Of a stretch of DNA of 64,000 nt, positions 6,561 to 15,634 are shown in pieces (positions within the stretch are counted from its first letter, which is position 1; each line of letters starts with the position of its first letter). The notes beneath the pieces were generated by a model that did not search any database, was not told the DNA's origin, and saw only the letters and a list, made by a program, of their open reading frames with translations. The position numbers and the translations under genes were made by a program. Source of the stretch: Methylobacter marinus A45 (GTDB lineage: Bacteria; Pseudomonadota; Gammaproteobacteria; Methylococcales; Methylomonadaceae); assembly GCF_000383855.1 (NCBI RefSeq), contig NZ_KB912877.1:2654732-2718731 (forward strand). Direction: 5' to 3'.

Positions 6561-8639
6561 CTAACGGACAACAGCGTCCATTTCAGCCTCTACAGAAGTC
6601 AGCAAACTGGACAGCTTCAACGGATGCACGGGTTTGAGCAAATGATGGTCGAAGCCGGCGGATTTTGATTGTTCAAGGTCTTCAGGCTGGCCATAGCCGC
6701 TGATGGCGATCAGGAACGCCCGCCGCGTTTCAGGCAGCTTGCGCAACCGTTTGGCAACCTCGTAGCCATTGATATCGGGAAGGCCGATGTCCAGCAGGAC
6801 AACCTGGGGCCGGAAAGTCTGTGCCATCTCTATTGCCTTCAATCCGCAATCGGCGGTATCGAGCTCGTGCCCTTGTATTTCCAGCAGCAGGGCAAGGCTT
6901 TCGGCGACATCGGCGTTGTCGTCCACCAGCAGAATACGCAGTTTGGCCGCTGCCGGAACGGGTTCTGATGGCTCGGGTTGGGGAATGGAAGGCGCATTGA
7001 ATAGCGGCAGGCGCAGTGTGAATTCGCTGCCTTGCTGATTGCCCGCGCTGGAGGCGCTGATCGTTCCGCCATGCATTTCGACCAGCCTGCGCGTCAGCGT
7101 AAGCCCAATGCCCAGGCCGCCTTGGGAGCGGGCCAGGGACGAGTCGGCCTGGGTGAACAGGTCAAAAATGTGAGGCAGTATCTCCGGCGCGATACCGGCC
7201 CCGTTATCCTGCACTTGAATGACCAGGTCCTCTGCTTCCTGCGTTACCGTCAGCATGATCTTGCCGCCTATATCGGTGTATTTGGCGGCGTTGTTCAGCA
7301 GGTTGGACAGCGCCTGGGTCAAGCGGACGCGGTCGCCTTCGACCCACATCGGTGTGTCGGGACGCGACGTGAGCAGTTCCTGTTGGCGCAATTGAATCAT
7401 TGGATAGCTGGTCTCTATGGCGCTATCGATAATCTCGTTGAAGTCAACATGATCAATTTTAAGCGTGATTTTGTCCTGCATGATGCGCGCGACATCCAGC
7501 AAGTCATCGAGCAGCAGCGCCATATGGCCGACTTGCCGGTCAATCACTTTGAGGCACCAGTCCAGGGTTGGGCTGGTTGAGCTCTGGGTTTTCAAGACTT
7601 GTACGGCATTGCGGATGGGCGCCAATGGATTTCGAAGTTCGTGTCCCAACATGGCCAAAAATTCGTTTTTCCGGCAATCCGCCTGCTGCAGGGCGATCTC
7701 CGTTTGCTTGCGTTCGGTTATGTCGTGGACCGTGATAATAAAGCAGCTGGGCTGATCGTTGCTGATTTCACTGATGCCAAGATCGACAGGAAACCACGCC
7801 CCGTCTTTTTTCAAGCCCTCCAGTTCGCATCTGAGGCCGCTGAACCGGCTTTTGCCGCCGTCCTGGCAGTGGGACAGCCGGCTTTTATATGCCCGCCAAT
7901 CGAGTTTGGGTATTAATTTGCTGATGACGGTTCCGGACAATTCCTCAGTGGAAAAGCCGAAAATATGCTCAATGGCGGTATTGGTCGATTCGATCAGACC
8001 CTGTTCGTCAATCTTGATAATGCCGTCGAGTACGTTATCGAAAATGGCGCGTAAATTCGCTTCGCTTTTGCTCAACAGGGCTTCTGTTTCCTTTAAATGA
8101 TTGATGTCAGTGAGCGCCAGCCTGAAATCATGCCCTTCCGGGGCTGTTTGAAACAGGCCGTCCAGTTTGACCCATAAATACTGGCCGTTGCTCCTGCACA
8201 AGCGTAATTCGCAGCTTTGCGCACGTTTATGGTTTAACAGGGCTTGACGATAGAAATATAAGACATCCTGATCGGCATCCAGCACAAAATCAGAAAAGGG
8301 TTTGGTAATAATGGCCTGTTTGTCGCTGCCGAACATGCCGGCCGCCGTCATGCTGGCTTTAAGAATGATGCCATTACTGTCCAGGGTGAGGTAACCGACC
8401 GGGGAAAAGTTATAAAAATCAAGATATTCCTGGTTGGTGTCCTGGAGTTGCCTTTGAGCTTTAAGCAGTTCATCGTTTTGTAATTCCAATTCGATGCGAT
8501 GCATGTCGAGTTCATGCAGCAGGTCGCGGAATTCAGCCAGGGAATAAGAAGCCGACGATGAATGAGGCGCGACTAATAATTCTTCGGCCCGCTTCCTGAG
8601 TGCGTAGAATTTATCCGGTTTGCTTATCATGGAGGTCAA
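6561..8639 (-). CDS. Hybrid sensor histidine kinase (PAS-PAS-HK-REC)
   Basis: 692 aa, no membrane segment, hence cytosolic. Order: helical N-terminus (1-60), PAS (about 75-190), second PAS with PAC tail (about 195-315), HisKA with H-box FLAMLGHELRNPLAP, HATPase with N-box LSNLLNNAAKY and G-boxes DNGAGIAPE and GGLGIGLTL, and a C-terminal receiver with phosphoacceptor Asp in VVLLDIGLPDINGYEV. It probably passes phosphate internally to its receiver or to a separate partner. The ligand is unknown. Its neighbour upstream is a CheB-CheR-PAS protein with which such kinases often co-occur, but a repeat element separates them. Confidence 0.92.
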   Translation of the reverse strand: MTSMISKPDKFYALRKRAEELLVAPHSSSASYSLAEFRDLLHELDMHRIELELQNDELLKAQRQLQDTNQEYLDFYNFSPVGYLTLDSNGIILKASMTAAGMFGSDKQAIITKPFSDFVLDADQDVLYFYRQALLNHKRAQSCELRLCRSNGQYLWVKLDGLFQTAPEGHDFRLALTDINHLKETEALLSKSEANLRAIFDNVLDGIIKIDEQGLIESTNTAIEHIFGFSTEELSGTVISKLIPKLDWRAYKSRLSHCQDGGKSRFSGLRCELEGLKKDGAWFPVDLGISEISNDQPSCFIITVHDITERKQTEIALQQADCRKNEFLAMLGHELRNPLAPIRNAVQVLKTQSSTSPTLDWCLKVIDRQVGHMALLLDDLLDVARIMQDKITLKIDHVDFNEIIDSAIETSYPMIQLRQQELLTSRPDTPMWVEGDRVRLTQALSNLLNNAAKYTDIGGKIMLTVTQEAEDLVIQVQDNGAGIAPEILPHIFDLFTQADSSLARSQGGLGIGLTLTRRLVEMHGGTISASSAGNQQGSEFTLRLPLFNAPSIPQPEPSEPVPAAAKLRILLVDDNADVAESLALLLEIQGHELDTADCGLKAIEMAQTFRPQVVLLDIGLPDINGYEVAKRLRKLPETRRAFLIAISGYGQPEDLEQSKSAGFDHHLLKPVHPLKLSSLLTSVEAEMDAVVR

Positions 8640-8662
8640 GCTTAGTGCGTCGATAGTTTTTG

Positions 8663-8835
8663 TTAGAATTTGGCTAAAAATGACTGCCTGAAATTATAAT
8701 CCTGCACAGGATGTGCCGGCCAAAAGCAGGCGCTCCAGGCGGCGCAGTGAAGCGCATCGCTCGCGAATGATGCGCCTCCTGCCGCCGGCATATCCTATGT
8801 TTAAACAGGAACATTATTTGCGACCCAATCCTTAA
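8663..8835. repeat. MITE-like element, family A copy 2
   Basis: 173 bp homologous to 2089-2279. Left end TTAGAATTTGGCTAAAAATG; right end GGAACATTATTTGCGACCC followed by AATCCTTAA. The right end includes the stop codon (8832-8834) of the CheB-CheR gene. It lacks the ACCCTAAAGGGCACAAGT insert of copies 1 and 3. Confidence 0.65.
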
Positions 8836-11800
8836 CGCAACCGCGGCAGCACCACAATCACGTTGTCGTAGTTTAATTGTCCTTCATCGCGAGGAACCAC
8901 CCATTCAAAGTTTAAAATCAATGGCTTCCCCTGCAGGTCTTCGCAATGGCATTCAAAGCTGATTTTGTCCTTCCGGTCCCAGATGGCCTGTATTTGCGCT
9001 ATAAAGGGTTGGGGCCCGTGCCGGGTTAGTAATGCCTGGATATTTAATGCCAGCTTTTCCTTGTCATCTGCTTTGAATAATAGCATGGCCGCATTATTGA
9101 TGTGGCAAATATGCATCTTTTTTAACAGTGCTTCCAGCTTGCGCGGATGCTTATGCAGGTAGGCCTCGAGATCTGTGACGCCTTGATGCCGAAGTTCCTG
9201 CAAAGCAAGGTTTATGGCGGAAAAATCGATTTCCCACATCGGCACGGGGCAGAATTCGATCATGCGCTTATAGTGCCTTTCATTGTTTATGAGGGCCTGT
9301 TCGGCCTCTTTCCTAAGCGTGATGTCTTCAAAGGTGATGACGACGCCATCGATGATATTGTTAGTGGTGCGGTAGGGCAGGATGCGGGTATAAAAGCAGC
9401 GGCCCCGGTCATCATAGATTTCCGATTCATGCTTATCGAGCGTTTTCAAAACTTCACCGGCAAGGGCCGTTAAATTCGGATTTTGTAGCGATGAGGAGAA
9501 ATGAGCAATCGGACGCCCGGTATCGGTTGCTTCCAGATTGATGAGCTCTCTCACTTTAGGGGTAAAACGGCGGATACGGAGCCGGGTGTCCAGAAAAAGC
9601 GTGGCGATCTGGGTGCTGTCAAACAGGTTTTTCATGTCGTCATTGGCGGACTGCAATTCATCGATCCGGCTTTGCAGTTCCGCATTGACCGTCACGGTCT
9701 CTTCATTCAATGATTGCAGTTCTTCTTTCGAGGTTTCCAGTTCCTCATTGGTGCTTTGCAATTCCTCGTTAGCGGATTGGAGTTCTTCATTGGAGGTTTC
9801 CAACTCTTCTATCGTCGTTTGCAGGTGTTCCTTGGTGAAATGCAATTGCTGCCGCAGGCTCTCGATCGCTTTTTTCGTGGTCGGTGGGGACGGCGTATTT
9901 TTCTGTTTCAACGGCGCTTCCGGCCGTGCATCTTCAAACGTCACCATCATCAGGCCCGGAACGGAAGCATGTTCCAGAATGGGGCTGACAGTGATATCCA
10001 CACCGACGTGGCCGAGGTCCTGCTGGAGAAGGCGGGTTTTTTTCCGCACTTTCTGGCGGGTATGGGCCGCCCGGTGAATTGCCGAGAGCAGGTCGGCTTT
10101 TAATCCGTGGCGCGCCATTTCCATGATATTGACGCTGATTTTTCCTTGCGCGGGCTCCAGATATTTGCCCAGTTTGCCATGGACGTAGATGAGATTGTTA
10201 TGGTGGTCGATGATCGCGCAGGGAGGCACTGAACTATGCCTGAGAATGGCTTCAACCAATTGGATGATGCTCAATTCTTCCGCTTTTTGAACGACACTGG
10301 GCATTTTTTCAGACTCATCGGTGACGACAGGCGCCGCCGCTCCCCGGGGAGGCAAGGCCCGGGGCAGGGTGTCGGTTGACTGAACACGACGAAAGATTTT
10401 CCATTTTTTATCCAGCACAGTGAAAAAATGATCGGATTGCCCGGTTGTTTCCGAAGGGCCCAGAAACATAATACCGTCTTCTTTTAAGCTGTAATGAAAT
10501 GTCCGTAGTATTTTTTTTTGCAATTCCGGCTTGAAATAAATCAACAGATTCCGGCAACTGATGATATCCAGCCTGGTAAAAGGCGGGTCACTATGGACGT
10601 TCTGGGCGGCAAAGACCAGCATTTCCCGGATGGATTTTTGGATTCTGTAGCTATCGCCTTCCTTGATAAAGAAACGTTTGAGGCGCTCCGGACTCACATC
10701 GGCGGTGATACCGGGCGGGTAAAGTCCGCGCCTGGCCGTTTCAATCGCGGATTCATTAATATCGGTGCCGAAAATCTGCACATTGAGATGGTGCTTTAAG
10801 GTGTCCAGGCATTCTTGAATGATGATGGCAAGTGAATAGGCCTCTTCCCCCGTGCTGCAGCCGGGAACCCAGATGCGCAATGTATAAGCATGATGCTTTT
10901 GCTGAAGAAACTCCGGCAGAATCCTGGTCAGGAGCGTGTCATAGGCCTCGGGATCCCTGAAAAAACTGGTCACGCCAATGAACAATTCCCTGGTCAGCGA
11001 TATAACTTCCTGCTCACTGGTATGCAAAAAAGCCACGTAATCGGCGATATGGGTAATTTGATGCAATTGCATGCGCCGTTCGATGCGCCGGAAAATGGTG
11101 TTTTTCTTATACAGCGAAAAATCGTGGCCGGTCTGATCGCGGATCAGAAAAAATATTTTTTGCAAAAAACCGTCAGTGTTTTCCTGTTGCTGAATAACGT
11201 GTGTCCTGGCGCTTCCGGGAAACTGGGTATATTGAACCAGATGCATGGGCATCTCGCCGGGCGGCAATATAAAATCACCCGTGCCGGTGTTTATGGCATT
11301 TTTCGGCATGCCGTTGTATTGGGCGGATGCTTCATTCTGCACTATCACCAGCCCGTTCGAGGCCTTTATTTCGGTCACCCCCAGACTGCCATCGGAGCCG
11401 GTGCCGGATAGAATGATGCCGATAGCTTTGTCGCCCTGATCCTGAGCGAGCGATCGGAAGAAAAGATCGATGGGTAAATGGCTGTAACGCGGGAATTCCC
11501 GTTCCGCCAGAAACAGCTTTTTAGCGGAAATAGTCAGGCTTTTATCGGGCGGGATAACGTAGACCCTGTTCGGTTCAACCGGCATGCCGTCTGTAATCTG
11601 GGCGACCTGCATCGTCGTGTGTTTTTGCAGCAGTTCAGACATCAGGCTGTTGTGGCTTGGATCCAGGTGCACGACTACGACAAAGGCAAGCCCCGCATCG
11701 GGAGGCATGGCATCGAAAAACTGTTGCAGCGCTTCCAGGCCGCCAGCCGAAGCGCCCATGCCCACAACATGGAACTCCGTGTTATTTAATGGGTTTTTTT

Positions 11801-11867
11801 TCACGGTATCAGTGTTTAATGCGTTGGAAAATACTAATAAAAGCCAGATTGTAGAGTGTAGCTGCAA
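8832..11867 (-). CDS. CheB-CheR fusion with PAS domains
   Basis: 1011 aa. The N-terminal CheB-type methylesterase domain has the catalytic Ser in GMGASAGGLEAL, His in VVVHLDPSHNS and Asp in ILSGTGSDGSLG. A CheR methyltransferase follows (IWVPGCSTGEEAYSLA SAM site, ISCRNLLIYF). A long coiled coil with repeated EELQSxNEE heptads then leads to two PAS domains. Such fusions occur near hybrid kinases and act in chemotaxis-like or envelope stress signalling; the partner receptor is not evident here. The longest reading starts with TTG at 11867 and a short hydrophobic run; the true start may be the GTG 63 bases downstream. Confidence 0.9.
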   Translation of the reverse strand: MQLHSTIWLLLVFSNALNTDTVKKNPLNNTEFHVVGMGASAGGLEALQQFFDAMPPDAGLAFVVVVHLDPSHNSLMSELLQKHTTMQVAQITDGMPVEPNRVYVIPPDKSLTISAKKLFLAEREFPRYSHLPIDLFFRSLAQDQGDKAIGIILSGTGSDGSLGVTEIKASNGLVIVQNEASAQYNGMPKNAINTGTGDFILPPGEMPMHLVQYTQFPGSARTHVIQQQENTDGFLQKIFFLIRDQTGHDFSLYKKNTIFRRIERRMQLHQITHIADYVAFLHTSEQEVISLTRELFIGVTSFFRDPEAYDTLLTRILPEFLQQKHHAYTLRIWVPGCSTGEEAYSLAIIIQECLDTLKHHLNVQIFGTDINESAIETARRGLYPPGITADVSPERLKRFFIKEGDSYRIQKSIREMLVFAAQNVHSDPPFTRLDIISCRNLLIYFKPELQKKILRTFHYSLKEDGIMFLGPSETTGQSDHFFTVLDKKWKIFRRVQSTDTLPRALPPRGAAAPVVTDESEKMPSVVQKAEELSIIQLVEAILRHSSVPPCAIIDHHNNLIYVHGKLGKYLEPAQGKISVNIMEMARHGLKADLLSAIHRAAHTRQKVRKKTRLLQQDLGHVGVDITVSPILEHASVPGLMMVTFEDARPEAPLKQKNTPSPPTTKKAIESLRQQLHFTKEHLQTTIEELETSNEELQSANEELQSTNEELETSKEELQSLNEETVTVNAELQSRIDELQSANDDMKNLFDSTQIATLFLDTRLRIRRFTPKVRELINLEATDTGRPIAHFSSSLQNPNLTALAGEVLKTLDKHESEIYDDRGRCFYTRILPYRTTNNIIDGVVITFEDITLRKEAEQALINNERHYKRMIEFCPVPMWEIDFSAINLALQELRHQGVTDLEAYLHKHPRKLEALLKKMHICHINNAAMLLFKADDKEKLALNIQALLTRHGPQPFIAQIQAIWDRKDKISFECHCEDLQGKPLILNFEWVVPRDEGQLNYDNVIVVLPRLR

Positions 11868-12007
11868 TCCGTGGTTTATGCCTGATCCGGAGGTATTAAC
11901 TTTTGAAGGTGTTTTTTCCGGACAAAAATTAAGCCAATTTTAATGGTATTTTGTAATCCGGGATGGATTTATTTGACGCTCAGCAGGGGAGGATGAATAA
12001 ATCAGAC

Positions 12008-12088
12008 AAAAAAAAATGCGACTAAGAAGCCGCATTTAAGAGGAGGATTAATTCTAAAGTCTCAAAAAGAGATTGCATCTCAAGAATT
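12008..12088 (-). ncRNA. Candidate trans-acting small RNA, copy 2
   Basis: About 81 nt on the minus strand, paralogous to 5324-5401. TAATAT (12100-12095) predicts a start at 12088. The first 50 nt are nearly identical to copy 1 (AAUUCUUGAGAUGC, CUUUAGAAUUA shared). The single-stranded segment here is AAUCCUCCUCUUA, a stronger match to anti-Shine-Dalgarno. The terminator stem is AAAUGCGGC / GUCGCAUUU (12037-12029 and 12022-12014), loop UUCUUA, with nine U. Base changes in the stem preserve pairing through a G-U pair. It lies between ksgA and the CheB-CheR gene. Confidence 0.72.
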
Positions 12089-12094
12089 GAGTAC

Positions 12095-12100
12095 ATATTA
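12095..12100 (-). promoter_or_regulatory. -10 box of small RNA copy 2
   Basis: TAATAT on the minus strand preceded by GC, aligned with copy 1. No convincing -35 box. Confidence 0.55.
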
Positions 12101-12124
12101 GCAATAAGTAATTGTTAATTAAAT

Positions 12125-12154
12125 GTGGCATATTGCCGCATGACGGATTGTTGC
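12125..12154 (-). promoter_or_regulatory. Tandem 15-bp repeats upstream of small RNA copy 2
   Basis: Plus strand GTGGCATATTGCCGC (12125-12139) and ATGACGGATTGTTGC (12140-12154), in the same register (-44 and -59) as the pair before copy 1. The consensus of the four is RTGNCRKATTGYYGC with minor deviations. The distal repeat ends three bases from the ksgA stop codon. Confidence 0.6.
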
Positions 12155-12157
12155 AGA

Positions 12158-12946
12158 TCATACTGCGTCGTTCTGTAACAGATTGCTCAGTTTGGCAAAA
12201 TCGCTCAATGCAATCATTTCGGCCCGTAGCGTCGGGTCTATGTTCAAGGCTTCGATATCCTGCTCGGCAATCAATGTTTTCAGGGAATTGCGCAAAGTCT
12301 TGCGCCGCTGCGAGAAAGCCTGCGTGACGACTTTGTTGAGTTTGGCGACATCTCTGACCTGAACAGGCGGTTGCGGGTGTGGAATCAAGCGCACGATGGC
12401 CGACATGACCTTAGGCGGCGGATCGAAGCTTTCGGGCGGGACATCAAACAAAAGCTCTGTCGCGCAGTAATACTGCATCATGACGCTGAGCCTGCCGTAT
12501 TTTTTGCTGCCGGGCGCGGCGCAGATCCGGTCGACGACTTCCTTCTGCAGCATGAAATGCATGTCCTGTATGCAGGCGGCATTGTCCAGCAGATGGAACA
12601 TCAGCGGCGTGGAAATGTTATAGGGCAGGTTGCCGATCACGCGCAGTTTCCGGCCGTCTTCGGCCAGCGATGCGAAATCAAACTTCAGGGCGTCGGCGCT
12701 GTGTATGCGCAGGCGATCGTGTTGCTTGAATTTTTCCCTGAGCAGCGCGACCAGGTCCCGGTCGAGTTCGACCACATCGAGATGCACGCCTTCTTTCAGC
12801 AACGGCTCGGTCAATGCGCCCTGGCCCGGGCCGATCTCGACCCAGTGCTCACCGGGCCTGGCCTGGATGCTGGCGATAATGTTATAGATAATCCGGTGGT
12901 CATGCAGAAAGTTCTGACCGAAGCGCTTGCGTGGTATGTGGGCCAT
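12158..12946 (-). CDS. rsmA: 16S rRNA dimethyladenosine transferase KsgA/RsmA
   Basis: 262 aa, usual length. It dimethylates two adjacent adenines in the 3' terminal helix of 16S rRNA during late 30S assembly. Visible motifs: KRFGQNFLHD at the N-terminus, SAM-binding VEIGPGQGALTEPLL, and the catalytic NLPYNIS. It starts one base after the pdxA stop, the classical pdxA-ksgA pair. Confidence 0.97.
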   Translation of the reverse strand: MAHIPRKRFGQNFLHDHRIIYNIIASIQARPGEHWVEIGPGQGALTEPLLKEGVHLDVVELDRDLVALLREKFKQHDRLRIHSADALKFDFASLAEDGRKLRVIGNLPYNISTPLMFHLLDNAACIQDMHFMLQKEVVDRICAAPGSKKYGRLSVMMQYYCATELLFDVPPESFDPPPKVMSAIVRLIPHPQPPVQVRDVAKLNKVVTQAFSQRRKTLRNSLKTLIAEQDIEALNIDPTLRAEMIALSDFAKLSNLLQNDAV

Positions 12947-12947
12947 G

Positions 12948-13946
12948 TTATCGAGTCGTGTTGGTTGCCATGAGTAATGCGGTTTGTATGGCGCTGTGCA
13001 GGCTGCCGATTTCGGCCTTGCCGGTGCCGGCCAGATCCAGGGCCGTGCCGTGGTCCACCGAGGTGCGGATGATCGGCAGGCCCAGCGTAATGTTGACGGC
13101 CTGGCCGAAGCCCATGTGTTTGAGCACGGGCAGGCCCTGGTCGTGATACATGGCCAGCACGGCGTCAGCCGTCGCCAGGTATTTCGGCGTGAACAAGGTG
13201 TCGGCCGGCAGCGGCCCCTGAAGGTTCATGCCCTGCTTGCGCAGGTTGTCGAGCACCGGCTCGATGATGTCGATTTCCTCGCGGCCGAGATGGCCGTTCT
13301 CGCCGGCATGCGGATTCAGGCCGCAGACCAGGATGCGGGGATTGTCCAGTTTGAAGCGCGAACGCAGATCCTGGTCCAGTATGCGCAGCACGGCTCTTAA
13401 CCGCGAATGGGTGATGGCCGAGCTGACCACCGACAAGGGCAGGTGCGTCGTCACCAGCGCCACGCGCAGGCCGGGCGTGGCCAGCATCATGACCGGATGG
13501 CCGCCGGTCAGGTTGGCGATGTATTCGGTATGGCCGCTGAAAGGGAAGCCGGCGTCATTGATGATGCCTTTGTGCACGGGGCCCGTCACCAGGGCGTCAA
13601 ACAAACCCTCCAGGCAGCCTTTGGTCGCTTTCGTGATGGTTTTCAGCACATAGCGGCTGTTGGCCGGGTTTAACCGACCGCACTGGGCCGGTTCCGCCAA
13701 CTCAACGGGCAGCACGGTCAGGCTGCCGGCCTGCTGGGGGCTGGGCGGCAGCGTGCTGTCGAACGTTTTGATCCTGACTGTCAGGCCCAATTGTCTGGCG
13801 CGCTGTTCCAGTAAGTCAGGGCTGGCGATGGCGACGATTTCGCAGGGCAAATCCTGCTGGGCGAGTTGGACGCAGAGATCGGGGCCGATGCCGGCGGGTT
13901 CGCCCGGCGTCAATGCGAGGCGCGGTATGGATGGACTGGCGGTCAT
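12948..13946 (-). CDS. pdxA: 4-hydroxythreonine-4-phosphate dehydrogenase
   Basis: 332 aa. NAD-dependent oxidative step of pyridoxal phosphate synthesis. Conserved family segments: [13 protein letters not shown] near the N-terminus, [20 protein letters not shown] with metal and substrate residues, [13 protein letters not shown], and [12 protein letters not shown]. Translationally adjacent to ksgA; surA, often in this operon, is not present upstream. Confidence 0.97.
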   Translation of the reverse strand: MTASPSIPRLALTPGEPAGIGPDLCVQLAQQDLPCEIVAIASPDLLEQRARQLGLTVRIKTFDSTLPPSPQQAGSLTVLPVELAEPAQCGRLNPANSRYVLKTITKATKGCLEGLFDALVTGPVHKGIINDAGFPFSGHTEYIANLTGGHPVMMLATPGLRVALVTTHLPLSVVSSAITHSRLRAVLRILDQDLRSRFKLDNPRILVCGLNPHAGENGHLGREEIDIIEPVLDNLRKQGMNLQGPLPADTLFTPKYLATADAVLAMYHDQGLPVLKHMGFGQAVNITLGLPIIRTSVDHGTALDLAGTGKAEIGSLHSAIQTALLMATNTTR

Positions 13947-14012
13947 AATAGTCGAGAAAAAATGAATGATTCTACAGTATAAGAACTTAAGATGATTTTA
14001 AAATTGCTCCAA

Positions 14013-14041
14013 GCGGGACGGGGTTTGCAGCCCCGTCCCGC
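14013..14041 (-). terminator. Hairpin downstream of emrB
   Basis: Perfect 11-bp stem GCGGGACGGGG / CCCCGTCCCGC with a 7-base loop, 16 bases past the emrB stop. The U tract on the minus strand is weak (CAATTTTAAAA after a gap), so it may terminate inefficiently or stabilise the 3' end. Confidence 0.55.
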
Positions 14042-14056
14042 TGCAGATTCAATGGA

Positions 14057-15631
14057 TCATTCCATTTGTATCGTGCCGACTTTCTCGCTGTCCACTTTTT
14101 TCAGGAATGGCGCGATGATCAGCGAGCCAAGAAAAATAACGGCGATAATCTCGAACAGCGTGTTGAAGGTCATGACTTCCGCCTCGCGCCAGGCCAGGGC
14201 GGTGATCTGCTTTAATGCCGCCGCCGAGGGTTCGGCCAGATTCAGTTGGCGCATCGATTCGGAGAGACCTTCCAGCAACTCCTGTCCCTGGTAGTGCGTG
14301 GCTGTCATCGCTTCGCGCAGGGTCGCATAATGGCTTTTCGTTAAATAAATGATCAGGGTATTGGCCACGGCCAGGCCGATCGCACCGCCCAGATTCCGCA
14401 TCAGGTTGTACAGGCCGCTGGCGTTTTTGACTTCCTCGACCGGCAGCAAGCCCAGTGCCAGCGTGTTGATGGGCAGAAAGCATAGCATCAGCGCCGTGCC
14501 GCGAATGGCCTGCGGCCAGAAGAATTCCCAGTAGCCCGATTCGGCCGTCAAGCCGGCATTCATCCAGCAGCCCAGCGCGAACAGGCCAAAGCCCAGGCAC
14601 AGCATCCAGCGCAAATCCATTTTCTTCTCCAGGGGGCCTGCGATAAACGCCGACAGCAACTGGAACAAGCCGACCACCATCAGGTAATAGCCGATCTGCA
14701 GGCTGTTCAGGCCTTTGACGCTGCCCAGGTAAATCGGCACCAGATAAGTAATCGTATAAAGCCCGATGCCCAGCACGAAGCTGTACAGGCAGCCTACGGC
14801 AAAGTTGACATTGCGGAAGGCGTGCAGGTCGATAATCGGATGCGGTGTTTTTAACTCCCAGATCAGCATGGCGATGCCGCTGACCACGGCAACGAGGGTC
14901 AACGCCATGATCAGATTGTCCTCAAACCACTGATGGCGCACGCCTTCTTCCAGGACAAACTGCATGCAGCCCAGGAAAATCGCGATCAGGGCGATGCCGA
15001 TAAAGTCGATTTTCTGCAGCAGATGCCATTCGGGCCGATCGATATCAACGTTCAGCCAGACCAGAATGCAGACCAGCATGCCCGGCACCACGTTGATCAA
15101 AAACAGCGCTTGCCAACTGTAGGTCTCGGTCAGGTAGCCGCCCAGAATCGGGCCGACGGTAGGCGCGATCGTCACGATCAGGCCCAGTACGATGGTCATG
15201 GCCGGCTGCAGGCGCGGCGGGAACATGATGAAGATGACCGTGAACGTGACAGGAATCATCGCGCCGCCGAGAAATCCCTGTATCAGGCGGAAGATGACCA
15301 TGGACGGCAGATTCCAGGCGAATGCGCAGAGCAGGCTGGCCAGCGTGAAGCCGCCGGCCGAGATGGCATACAGATAGCGCGTCGAGAATACCCGCGCCAG
15401 CCAGCCGGACAAAGGGATGATAATGACTTCGGCGATCAGGTAAGAGGTCTGCACCCAGGCGATTTCATCCTGCGTGGCGGACAGTCCCGCCTGTATTTCC
15501 TTCAGCGAGCTGGCGACAATCTGAATGTCCAGCACAGCCATGAAAACGCCGATACTCATGCTAAAAAATCCGATCCACTGCGCCAGGGTCAGCGGGGTTT
15601 CCTCCGGCCGGTTTTGTACGTCCGCCGCCAT
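14057..15631 (-). CDS. emrB: DHA2-family multidrug efflux transporter EmrB-like
   Basis: 524 aa inner-membrane MFS transporter with 14 predicted transmembrane segments, driven by the proton gradient. The DHA2 motifs are visible: LDIQIVASSLKEIQ in segment 1, WVQTSYLIAEVIIIPLSGWL, and RLIQGFLGGAMIPVTF. Works with the adaptor EmrA (3 bp upstream) and the divergently encoded TolC-like channel to expel hydrophobic compounds across both membranes. Substrates cannot be predicted. Confidence 0.93.
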   Translation of the reverse strand: MAADVQNRPEETPLTLAQWIGFFSMSIGVFMAVLDIQIVASSLKEIQAGLSATQDEIAWVQTSYLIAEVIIIPLSGWLARVFSTRYLYAISAGGFTLASLLCAFAWNLPSMVIFRLIQGFLGGAMIPVTFTVIFIMFPPRLQPAMTIVLGLIVTIAPTVGPILGGYLTETYSWQALFLINVVPGMLVCILVWLNVDIDRPEWHLLQKIDFIGIALIAIFLGCMQFVLEEGVRHQWFEDNLIMALTLVAVVSGIAMLIWELKTPHPIIDLHAFRNVNFAVGCLYSFVLGIGLYTITYLVPIYLGSVKGLNSLQIGYYLMVVGLFQLLSAFIAGPLEKKMDLRWMLCLGFGLFALGCWMNAGLTAESGYWEFFWPQAIRGTALMLCFLPINTLALGLLPVEEVKNASGLYNLMRNLGGAIGLAVANTLIIYLTKSHYATLREAMTATHYQGQELLEGLSESMRQLNLAEPSAAALKQITALAWREAEVMTFNTLFEIIAVIFLGSLIIAPFLKKVDSEKVGTIQME

Positions 15632-15634
15632 GTC

